A stretch of DNA of 64,000 nucleotides from Cyanophora paradoxa (taxonomy: Eukaryota; Glaucocystophyceae; Cyanophorales; Cyanophoraceae), in the NCBI GenBank assembly GCA_004431415.1, contig QPMI01000129.1:248001-312000 (forward strand). Direction: 5' to 3'. Below the pieces are notes generated by a model. The model saw nothing but the letters and a program-made list of their open reading frames with translations. It was not told the origin of the DNA and ran no database searches. The position numbers and the translations under genes were made by a program. Positions 1 to 9,259 of the stretch are shown here, one piece after another (positions within the stretch are counted from its first letter, which is position 1; every line of letters begins with the position of its first letter).

Positions 1-2398
1 TTGACCTTCACCTCCGCCGCCGCCTTCAGCGCCGCCTCCCGCAGGCCCGCCATCTCCTCCCCGGCGCTCGCCAGGCGCGCCTCGGTCGCCCGGTGCGCCG
101 AGGCCGAGGCCGAGGCCGAGGCGCGGGCCTCGCGGAGCTGGCGCTCGGCCTCGGCGAGGTCCTTGGGGGGGGCCTGCGGGGGGGCCCCGGCGGCCCGCCA
201 GTCGGCCTTGGGGGCGCCCCCGAGCTCGGCGAGCTTGCCCTCCAACGCCGCCACGTCGGCGTCGCGGCGGGCGAGGCGCTCGCGGGCGTCGGACTCGGCG
301 TTGCGGAGCTGCAGGAGGGCCTCCTTCAGCATCTCCACCTCGTGGACGAGGGCGACGACGGCCGGGTCGCGCTTGTTCCGCAGCTCGGTGATCCGCGCCG
401 CCGTCTCCTTGTCGCAGTCCAGCACGAACGGGTCCAGCTTCCGCTCGCTCTCCATCCGCTCCACGCTCCCCGGGGAGCCCTTGCCGGACCCGAGGCTGCT
501 GACCCAGCCGAAGATGCCGCCCCCGGCCTTCTCGGCGCGGGCGGCCTGTGAGGTCTTGAAGGAGGTGGGCGTCGTCGGGCGCGCGGGGGGGGCCTCGGAG
601 GAGAGCGAGCTGGGCGAGCCGCCCAGCGTTGGCTGCGCGCTCGAGCTCCGGTGCGCCGAGAAGGCGCTCTTCGCCGCCGAGTTCGGCGACGCCACACCCG
701 CCCGCGGGCCCGCTGCACCCCCGCCCCCGCTCGCCTCGGCTCGCGCGGGGCGGGGCGGGCGGGGCGGGGCGCACAGGGGGAGAGGGTCCGCTCGCTCTGC
801 GTCCCGGTGAAGTCCAGCTGCCTCCGCGCGTCCGGCGCGCTCACAGCCAGCGGCGGCAGCTGCCCCCGCGTCAGTCGCGCCCGCAGGGGGCGGGCGGGGA
901 GGCGGGCGGACGTCGTTGATCGGGGGCGGCTGGGCGCCGGCGCGCGGGGAGGCGGTGGGGGTCGTGGGGCGGCTGCCGGAGCGGCCCTCGAGCTTGGGGG
1001 TGAGGGGCCGCATGACGGCCTCGGCGGCTGCCGCGAAGATGCGGATGACGGGGTTGCTCGACTTCTCCTCCCCCTCGGCCTCGCTCCCCGGCGTCGAGTC
1101 CGAGCGTCCGCGCTCCTCGCTGATCGTGTCCAGCCCCGCCGTCCCCGCGCTGCCCCCGCATAAGAAGAAGGAAGGAAGGAAGGAAGGAAGGAGAAGGGGC
1201 GGGGGCGCGAGTACTTGAGGTTGCGGACGACGGGGACGAGGCGGGAGGTGCGGGGGAGGAGGCGCCCCTCCTCGGGCACCAGGATGCCGTCCTGCAGGCA
1301 CATCGCCCGGAAGCGGTCGAAGGGCACCCGCAGGCAGTTCAGCATGTGGTAGCGCCACCGGCACAGCGCCATCGCGTCCTGCCCCCGCCCCTCAGCCCCC
1401 GCCCTAGCTCAGCCGAGCGAGGCACGAGCTACCTTGACCGTCGAGACCTCGATGAGGACGTGCACCGGGTCCTTGTTCCGCAGCGCCCACTGCCCCCCGC
1501 CCCGCCCGTGAGCCGCCGCCGGGGCGGGGCGGGGCGGGGCAGGGCGGGGCAGGGGCGGGGCAGGGGGCGGGGCGGGGCAGGGGGCTGGGCGGGGCGGCGC
1601 GCACGTCGTAGTTGGGGCCCCAGGAGTAGTCCCCGTTGAGGATGGGCCGCTTCTCGATGTCCGTCACTGCGCGCCGGCCGCGTCGGCCCGGGCCGCCGGC
1701 GGGCGAGGGCGGGGCGGGGCGCGGACCCTCGCCGAGGAAGAAGGAGACGTCCATGGTGCGGCGGAAGGGCGCGGCCTGGATCTGGATGTCCTGCCCCTGG
1801 TGCCTGCCCCGCAGCAGGCGTCACGCAGGGCGCCGGATGAGCAGCACCTCCCGGGCCCGCGCGCCGGCGCACCAGATGACGGAGTTGGGGCGGCGGATGA
1901 CGAACTTGAAGCGCATCGGGAAGTCCTCCTTCGACACGTGCACGAAGACCACGCCGTCCCCTGGCGCACGCCAGCCGTCGGGCCGCCGCCGGAGGAACGG
2001 GGCCGGCGGGCGGCGCACCGGGGACCTGCGCGGCCTCCTGGAGCTGCCAGCGGCCCAGCGCGCTCGGGCCGCCGGTGAGGCACGGCATGATGCCCTGGTG
2101 GAGCGCGTCGGACCGCACGACCTTCACAGCCAGGATCAAGTCCTTCTGCGCGCCCGGGGATCACTCTCTCTCCGGCACACGCGCGCGCGCCGCAAGGGAA
2201 GGAAAGAAAAGGAAGGGAGGCTGTAATTCAGTTATCCGCACCTCTTCAAAGTAGCCGCGGAACGAGACCTGCAGACTTCGATGTGAGTCGGGCTCGGAGC
2301 TCAGAAACCGAGCCATATCGCACCATCGGGTCTTTGCCAGCACATTTCGAGCAGTCGATGGGGAGGCCCGGCGCGGGCGAGGAAGGTTTGTCCGCCAT
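1..2398 (-). CDS. CBM20-like starch-binding domain protein with C-terminal coiled coil, 3' end outside the window
   Basis: I chose ATG at 2396-2398. Exon 1 (2324-2398, MADKPSSPAPG...KDPM) is followed by a 55-nt intron (2269-2323) and then VSFRGYFEE, giving one continuous N-terminal domain. That domain has PSALGRWQLQEA and FKFVIRRPNSVIW, the pattern of a CBM20 fold (ALGxWxxxxA, then a KFV strand ending in W). This suggests binding of starch or glycogen. A middle region follows (ILNGDYSWGPNYD, WALRNKDPVHVLIEVSTVK, ALCRWRYHMLNCLRVPF), which I do not recognise. A Ser/Pro-rich linker comes next, and then a long heptad-like helix (ALLQLRNAESDARERLARRD and onward) that runs off position 1. Introns are short and C-rich on the sense strand, and one near 1160-1215 carries a CCTT repeat. 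A glucan-scaffold role is inference. CBM20 also occurs in phosphatases such as laforin, but I see no phosphatase motif. Downstream frames between about 560 and 900 are less certain. Confidence 0.6.
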
Positions 2399-3371
2399 GC
2401 TGGAATTGCGACGGGGCTGAAGAACGAAACGCTTCACGGAACCGCCGAAACCGCGAGCCTGGAGAGCATTTGTGATATCAGAAAGAAGCGGCCGGATAGA
2501 AGGGAAAGTATGCTGGTCGCCCTCCTAAGCGCGGTTGCCTCGCGCAACTCTCGGGCTCGGAAACTTCCGGCCAGGCTCGGGGGGCGGCGAGGCGACAAGG
2601 TCTAGTGCACAAACCTGAGCTAGCTCCGAATCAGAAACCGTGGACAGCCCGCGTGGCCGGTTAGGAACCGTCAAGGCTCAATCAGCACCGGGGGTACTGT
2701 CGACGAGAGTTCGAGACCTCGCGGCTGAGAGAAGAGGAGGCGAAGGAGCTCTTCTGACTCAGTTCTGAGTTCCTATCAAGGGACTCTACGTCTGTTAAGC
2801 TTCCGCGCATCGCGCACCATCAGGTTGCGGGTGTATTGGATCAAATCCGAGGGGAAAGAAGTCCAGGGCGGGTACGGGGCCCAAGAACGATCTGCCGCCG
2901 CCGGTCATGCCGAAGGGAGCGTAGGGAGTGCCGCTTTTGCGGTTTAGTTCATCCTTACGAGCCCAGTTCGCGCGGCATGCTCGGCGGAGACGGAGGCGGA
3001 CGGAGACGGATTCATGCAGAAGCAGAAGCGGGGGCCCAGTGAGACCGCTTCCGCCACATCCACAGCCCATTCAGAATTCGAAGGGAGGCGTACAAGGAGC
3101 CGGTCCCGCAAGGTGAACGCGTGGGGCTCGTGGGCCATACAAGTTTTTGTAGCGCGTGACCTGGCTCTGTCGAAGGCGGCTGGCATGCAGGAGGCCTCCT
3201 CAAGCATGGGAAATCAATCTCTCTCACGTACGCGGGACGTCGACGCGGGAGAGGCCGCGAGAGAGGCCGCGACGTCCGCCGAGATATTACCCGAGACCGG
3301 CGCCGAGAACCTGCGGTACGAGCGCCAGCCCGCTCAGACCAGTTTGGATGAACGTACTTACGCCGAAACAG
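2399..3371. other. Divergent intergenic region
   Basis: This spacer separates the start of the minus-strand CBM20-like gene from the plus-strand F-box/WD40 gene. It must hold both promoters and possibly the 5' exon of the F-box gene (an ATG at 3206 is a candidate). I see no conserved protein, tRNA or clear core-promoter motif. Composition is less GC-skewed than the introns. Confidence 0.5.
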
Positions 3372-5586
3372 CTTTGAGAACTTCCCTCTCCTGCCCGCGG
3401 ACCTGCAGCACCTCGTTCTCTCATTTCTGCCTCCGGAGACGCTCTGCCGGTTTGTCCCCGGCCAGGCCCCTCTCGGATTCCATCTAGACTCAGAAGAATT
3501 ATTTGCATCGTCAAACAACGCACTCCACCGATCGCGACTCACGGCGCGCTGCCGGCTGTTTCTGAAACGGCTGGTGTCTGCTCGGGCGGGCGCAGGGCGG
3601 AGCAGGTGTCGAAGCACGTGCGGGAGCTGGTCCTGAGCGACGCGCCGTGGAGCCTGTGGGAGGTGTCAGTGCGGCGGGAGGTCAAGGGCCGGCGCGGGGA
3701 GCTGCTGCGGAGCCTGCCGCCCGACCTCGCGCGCGCCCTCCTCGACGACCAGTTCGACGAGAAGGACGCCTCCACCGACAACTGGCGCGGTGCGCTCCTC
3801 TTCCCCCGCCGCCTCCCGCCCCGGGGCCCACGCTGATGCGCGCGCGGGGTACGCGGCGCGCAGGGCTCTACCGGCGGATCAAGGGCCACGGGCAGGTGGA
3901 GGCGCGCCTGCGGACGGGCACGCCCCGCGTCGGCTTCCCCGCGGGCCCCTTCCGCGGCCCGCCGCACCAGTCCACCATCTGGCGCGTCAGCCTGCGCGGC
4001 CGCCGGTCCGCCCGCCCGCCCCTCACCAACGCTCAGCGGCACCCCGCTGAGCCGTCGCAGCTTCCTCTCCTCCTCGCACGACGGGACGGCCATCGTGTGG
4101 GAGTTCCGCGAGCAGGAGGCCGGGCAGGCGGCTGCTCCTGCGCCGGCCGCGGGGGCGGGGGCGGGGGCGGCGGGGGCGGGGCCATCGGGCGGGGACGCCG
4201 TGATCAACGAGGACGAGGGGGCGGGGGAGGACGACGACGAGGCCGACGAGGACTACCGCCCCGAGGAGGACGACGAGGAGGAGGAGGAAGAGGAGGCGGC
4301 CTCCGCGTCCGCCGGCAGCAGCGGCGGCCCGCCCGAGGGCCCCACCGGCGCCCCGCCGGAGGCCGCGAGCGACCCGCCGACGCCAGCGGCGCCCGGATGC
4401 GGCGGAAGGCGGGGCGAGCGGGGCGGAGGAGGGGCGGGCGGGGCGGGGCGGGGAGGGCCCGTGCGTGGCGCGGCACGTGCTGCGGCACACGTCGCTGATC
4501 TGGGGGCCTCGGTGGACGGGACGTGTGCGCGACGTCGACGTGCGTGGACGAGATCGTCGTGTGGGACGCGCGCAGCGGCCGCCGCCTCGCCACCCTCACC
4601 GGCCACCGCGGCGAGGTCAACGCCGTCTGCCTCCGCCGCGCCGGGCCCGGTGCGCCCCCGCCCGCCCTCCCCCCCGCCCCGTCCTTCTGCAGGCTCGGCC
4701 GCGCTGACCGTCGGACGGGGGGGCGGGGCGCAGGGACGCTGGGCGCGGAGACGCCGGAGCCGTGCGTGGTGCTCGTCTCGGCGTCGGACGACGCGACGGG
4801 CCGCGTCTGGCGCCTGCCGCTCGGGCCCGACGGCCTTCCCTGCCTCCCCACCGGCCCAGCCGCCCCCGGGGAGCCGGCGCCGGCCTCGCCCTGCCTGCAC
4901 ATCCTCAAGGGCCACCAGGACAAGGCGCGCGGGGGCGGGCTTCGGGGGCGGCGCGCGGGGGAGCAGCTGAGCGCGCGGCAGGTCTGGGGCTGCTCGATGG
5001 AGGGCGCCCTGTGCGCGACCTCGTCCAAGGACCACACCGTGCGCGTCTGGGGCGTGCTGGACGGGGCCTGCCGCCACGTCCTGCGCGGCCACGTGCGCGG
5101 CGTGCTCTTCTGCAGCCTGCACGGCGACGTCCTCGCCTCGTGCTCCCATGACGCCACGGTCCGCGTCTGGGACCTCCGCACCGGCGAGTGCACCGCCGTC
5201 CTCCGCGGCCACCGCAACAGGCGAGCCCCGACCCGCCCCGGCCCGGCCCGATCGCGATCCGATCCCATCTGATTTGAGGCGGGGGCAGCGTGTACGACGT
5301 GAGCGTGCAGGGGCGGCTGGCGGTGAGCGCCTCGGTGGACGGGATCCGCGTGTGGGACGTTGCCTCGGGCACCCTCGTCCGCCGCTTCGCGGACTTCCCC
5401 AACGTCACTTCGGTCTCCCTCTACGGTGCCCCGCCCCCTCCCGCCCCTCCCGCCCCCTTCCGCCCCGGCCGCTCCGGCCCCCCGCCTGAGCGCCGCGCCC
5501 GCTCTCGCGTGGGCCCCGCAGGCCTGCACATGGTGAGCGCCCACTCGGACTTCAACGGCGACGTCCTCCGCCTCTGGCGCTTCTGA
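3372..5586 (+). CDS. F-box/WD40-repeat protein (SCF substrate receptor-like)
   Basis: The F-box is split by an intron at 3450-3595. Exon LPADLQHLVLSFLPPETLCR joins AEQVSKHVRELVLSDAPW, which matches the F-box consensus (LPxxL...ILSFLPxxDLCR..QVSKxxREL..SDxxW). After NWRGLYRRIKGHG come WD40 repeats: STIWRVSLRG, SSSHDGTAIVWEF, an acidic insert (about 4200-4310, runs of Glu/Asp), then DEIVVWDARSGRRLATLTGH, SASDDATGRVW, SSKDHTVRVWGV, SCSHDATVRVWDL, SASVDGIRVWDV and a final NGDVLRLWRF stop. Such proteins bring substrates to SCF ubiquitin ligases through Skp1. The first exon is unresolved: an acceptor-like CAG precedes 3372, and the initiator ATG may lie in 3150-3350. At least eight short introns interrupt the propeller. 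Confidence 0.8.
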
Positions 5587-5830
5587 GGGCCCCCCGCGCC
5601 CGGGCCCCCGCGCGCCGTGCGCCCCTCTCCACGGCGGTCGGCCCCAGCCATCCCGCAACGATTCGAGCTCTTCTCGCCATTTCCCCTGTATAGCACTTTT
5701 CAGACGTTTGTCCGGACTGCTCCGCAGCTCCAGCCGCGGCGGGGACGTTGTTTAGATCACTTCCGCTCGCTTCCGGTCTCTCGTTCTTGTTTCAGCCATC
5801 TCCTCGGGCTCTGCATGGCAAGCAGTCCCG

Positions 5831-5955
5831 CATAATCACTTGACCTAGTTTGGTAGGTACGGTACTTGCGCACTTGACAATGTTCGCCTTCCGCTGGCGC
5901 GCGCACGCCAATTAAAGCGGCCCCACATAATCACTTGACCTAGTTTGGTAGGTAC
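5831..5955. repeat. 30-bp direct repeat, two copies
   Basis: Positions 5831-5860 and 5926-5955 are identical over 30 bases (beginning cataatcacttgacctag and ending in ggtaggtac). They are separated by 65 bp. They lie in the spacer downstream of the F-box/WD40 gene. Confidence 0.9.
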
Positions 5956-6005
5956 TTTTCGCATTTGAGGAGATTCATTCTAGCTATAGCTATATAGACC
6001 GTCGG

Positions 6006-6067
6006 ACCATTTCAGACGCTCCGCACCTGAGCAGGTTCAGTCGCTGTACCATTTCAGACGCTCCGCA
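6006..6067. repeat. 20-bp direct repeat, two copies
   Basis: Positions 6006-6025 and 6048-6067 are identical (accatttcagacgctccgca), with a 42-bp period. The pair lies just downstream of the 30-bp pair. Confidence 0.9.
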
Positions 6068-6650
6068 AGGGCCTGAACGTGTTTTCTCACAAAGCATATG
6101 TACATGTATATCATGATCAATTGCAATGCATGAATCAATCGCGCTGTATGAACACGAAGCTGCCCAGCCGGCGCCTGGCAGGCTGTGCATGAGCTCGCCG
6201 AGTCGAGCCCGGCAGCCGAATACCGTAGTACGTATACCTTAGCAATTGCAAGGACTTGATCATGAGATGTCCAAAATGGGCCGTACGCGTTATGATCACG
6301 GCGTCAAAACGGCCGCGGGCGCTGGCCGCGGCCGCGGCGCTAGCTATAGCTGTGCAGACTGGCGTCCGGCCGAAGAAAGCAGCAGGGACCAGAACCGACG
6401 GCCTAGTCTTATAGCCTGGTAGCCAGCGACCAAAAGGCAGTCGGGCGGCTGCGACGCGCGCGTGCGCGCGCGCGGAGCGCTTGAGCTTCGGGCCGGGCCG
6501 GGCGGGTTCGCTGCAGCTGAGGTCGACATGCCGAACCGGGAGAGGGACTGATGGAAAATGTCGCAGCCTCTATGCTATAGCGCTCGCGCCGCGGTGCCGG
6601 GTGCCCGGCGTGGGCGGCCGCGGCCGCGGAAAACGATTCGCCATCTCAAG

Positions 6651-7043
6651 CTAGAAGTCGGAGACGCGCCCTCCCTTCTCCCAGTCGCCGTATCTGCGCG
6701 AAATCGATCATTACGCATATCGAAGGGAGCTCTGCGCGAGTGCATCGCACCGCGTGGGCTCTGCGCCCGTGTACGCGCCCTTGGGCCCGCCGACTTCGCC
6801 CGTCTTCGGGTGCGGCAGGTGCCACGGCTTCTCAGGCTCCTCCACGTCCAGATCGTCCAGCGATTCCGGCGGCGGGGAGGCCGGCGGCGGCGGCGGCGGC
6901 GAGGGCGCCGGGTGCATCGGGTTCGGCAGGCGCGGCGGGCGCTTCTCGGTCGCAGCCGTGACACCGCTTGCGGCAGCCGAAAGCGGTGCGCGGCCGCTCG
7001 CACGCAGGGATCGGAAGAGCCCGGCGCGCGCGTGCTGCAACAT
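6651..7043 (-). CDS. SDHAF4: Succinate dehydrogenase assembly factor 4
   Basis: Two exons (7043-6751 and 6693-6651) are joined across a 57-nt intron (6694-6750, donor gtgcga). They give 111 residues. The N-terminus (MLQHARAGLFRSLRASG...) is Arg/Ala-rich and lacks acidic residues, like a mitochondrial presequence. The C-terminus has the SDHAF4/DUF1674 signature: KPWHLPHPKTGEVGGPKG, EPTR, then across the splice YGDWEKGGRVSDF and stop. The family protects the flavinylated SdhA subunit during complex II assembly in the matrix. The extra residues GAYTGA between GGPK and EPTR interrupt the most conserved motif (see findings). The Pro-rich middle (PSPPPPPPASPPPE) is variable linker. Confidence 0.9.
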
Positions 7044-7236
7044 CGCTTCGAATCTGCTGTACCCTGTCCGTGCTGCTGGGCCGTGCATCAAATTTGAGCA
7101 AAACTGAGCAATTCGAGCTATTAAAACAGCGGCTATTCTGCTCTGGTGACGCCGGAGCTCATGCAACGCACCCAGAAGCGGTGCGCGCGCGCCCGCATGC
7201 TTCTGTATATCCTTCGCCACGCCAGCGATAAAAAAC

Positions 7237-9046
7237 GTGCGTAGGCAACGAAGGGACTCAGCAAAGAAAGGCGCAACGGATTCGCGAGCCGCGCTAGAGG
7301 TCCCCAGCGAGCTCGAGCTTCCAGATGAGCTCGTCGCTTCGATAATTGCACTGCTTCCAGCGCCCGAGCGCCTCAGCGCCTCGCTCGTGAATCGCCAGTT
7401 TTCGCGCGCTGTGCACAGTAACGCTGTTTGGCGCGAGCTCACCCTCGAGTGCGGTGTTGTAATCATCGAATTTCGGTGCTCCGCCTCATTCCAATCGCAG
7501 CGTGCGTCTGGGGGCCCGTGGAAGGGCGTGCAGCTTGGCTGTCGGTCCCGTCGACGTGGAGGACGCCGACGATGGGTCGGAGGAGGGCCCGCGCGACGCC
7601 CAGCAGCAGAGCGCGGGAGCCCCGATCCGCCCCCCGACGGCGTCGGCGGCGGTCTCGTTCCTCCGACGCGTACGCGTGAGCGCGCGGCTCGTTGTCGGCT
7701 CCGGATCCTGATGCGCCGCTGCAGCCCCAGCTGCAGCGCGTGGAGGTCCTCGATCTGCGCATTCGCCTCGCGCGGCGCGAGTTCGAGGGCTCCCTGGCGC
7801 GCGATTTGTTCGAGGTCCGCGCTCTGATTTCTCCAGGAGCGGCGGTCGTTCCGTGGCGCTCACTCCCCCCGCAGGCGATCCCGGCGAGCACGCGGCGCGT
7901 TGGCCTGCGCTTCGGCTCGGGAGGGGACGCGGCGGCGGTCCTCTGCGAGGCGGCGGGGCGCGTCGGCGGGGACCTCCTCCCGCGCCTCGCGTCGCTCGCC
8001 CTGCGGCCCGTCACCCCCGCCGCCTTCGAGGCCCTCCTGCGTGCGCCTCCGCCGCCTCGCCCCTCGCACTTGCTTCCCTCCGATCCGCGCCCCGGCAGGC
8101 CTCCCGGCCGTCGGCGGCTGCCCCGCAGAGGAGCTCGCCCTGGAAGGCTGGGAGCGCGCCTGCTCCGCGGACGCCGGCGAGCTGGGCGCCCTCCGCGCCG
8201 GCTTCCCCCGCCTCCGCCGCGCCTCCGCGCTCGCCCCGCGAGACTCCGCCGCCCTGAGCGCCGTCGCCGCCGCCAGCCTCCGCGTCGACCGCCTCATCTT
8301 CGAGGGGGTGCGCGAACCTGGATCGTTGACGGTGCACCCCAGGCCCGCTCAGAGAGGGACGTCCCGCAGTTCGCCTTCTCGCCCCCCGACGCCGCGCTCC
8401 TGCGCCGCTGCATCGACGCAGGCACCCGCGCGGTGCCTTCCGCCCCGCCCCGCCCCGCCCTCCCCGCTCCTCCGCCGAGAGCGCGTCGCAGGTGGAGCTG
8501 CGCGGCTGCGAGGGCCTCGGGCGCCTGGGCGCGGGGCCTCTCGCCGGCCTTCGCTCGCTGCTCCTCGCCGGCGCCCCCGAGGCCTCTCCCGCCGACGACC
8601 GTGCTGCCCTCGCCTGGCTCGCCGGTGACGCCGTCGACCCCGCCTCTGCCTTCCCGCGCCCAGCGCCCCGCCCCGCCTCGCAGGCGCGGGGGCGAGGGAC
8701 GTCGAGGAGGCGGAGCTCGAGATCGGGCAGGGGCTGCTGGACTCGCAGGGCCGCTCGCCGCCCGCGGCGCTCCTCGCCGCCCTCGCCGCCCTCCCGCGCC
8801 TCGTTGCGCTGCGCCTCCGTCTGCGCGTCCCCCCCGGAGGCCCCGCCGTGCTCGCCACAGGCACCCGGGGCGGCTTCCTGCGGGCCCTCCGGGGCCCCCG
8901 CGCCCCCGCAGGAGGAGGCGGCGGCGGCGGCGGGCGCGGTGCTCGCGGCGTGCCCCGCGCTGCGCCGCTTCGGGCTCCTGGGGGCGGGGCCCGTCCACTT
9001 GGGCGGCGCCGCAGCCGCCATCTCCCGCGCCGCCGCCGCCCGCTAG
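7237..9046 (+). CDS. F-box/leucine-rich protein
   Basis: The F-box is clear: ELPDELVASIIALLPAPERL followed by SASLVNRQFSRAVHSNAVWREL. Downstream exons are Leu/Ala-rich with LRR-like spacing: VEVLDLRIRLARREFEG, RVGLRFGSGGDAAAVLCEAA, LPRLASLALRPVTPAAFEAL, VELRGCEGLGRLGAGPLAGL, and a C-terminal AACPALRRFGLLGAGPVHL ending in AAAR stop at 9046. At least one exon boundary (7784/7861) is well phased. The initiator is not resolved: the frame opens at a GTG (7237) and the nearest ATG (7161) is in another frame, so a first exon is probably missing. The probable role is an SCF substrate adaptor. The substrate is unknown. Confidence 0.65.
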
Positions 9047-9145
9047 CCTAGTAGACATAGCCACACTCTTTTTGAACTAGACAAATACACACGCGGACGA
9101 GTACTAGTGCGGTCACGCATGACGACGACGGGGCGACGGGGCCGG

Positions 9146-9259
9146 GTGCGCAGCCGGCTCAGTGCTTGTACGCGAAGTTGAGCTTCACCTGATGTTAGTG
9201 CTTAGCCGGCTTATCGGGTGCTTCGAAGTTGAGCCGAGTGCGCAGCCGGCTCAGTGCTT
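9146..9259. repeat. 22-bp direct repeat spanning the end of PARP
   Basis: Positions 9146-9167 and 9238-9259 are identical over 22 bases. The first copy covers the PARP stop codon and 3' flank. The second lies at the 5' end of the last intron. A third, degraded copy sits between them (about 9196-9215), and shorter shared blocks (cgaagttgagc) accompany the copies. Confidence 0.85.

Larger units (their letters stand above)
5587..6650. other. Convergent intergenic region with direct repeats
   Basis: This is non-coding by every frame I examined. It lies between the 3' ends of the F-box/WD40 gene and SDHAF4. It is AT-richer than the genes and holds two families of short direct repeats (listed separately), plus self-complementary words such as those around 6228-6237 and 6339-6352. 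Confidence 0.6.

Noticed and set aside
7206-7213. atatcctt on the plus strand near the F-box/LRR gene, a possible second U12 donor
   Set aside because: No U12 branch site or AC/AG acceptor at the right spacing, and no family sequence to test the splice.
8011-9021. Long antisense reading frames of 200-600 codons (for example minus 8011-9021, minus 51939-53342, plus 26359-27597)
   Set aside because: High GC suppresses stop codons. These frames are Arg/Pro/Gly/Ala-rich, lie opposite well-supported exons, and match no family.
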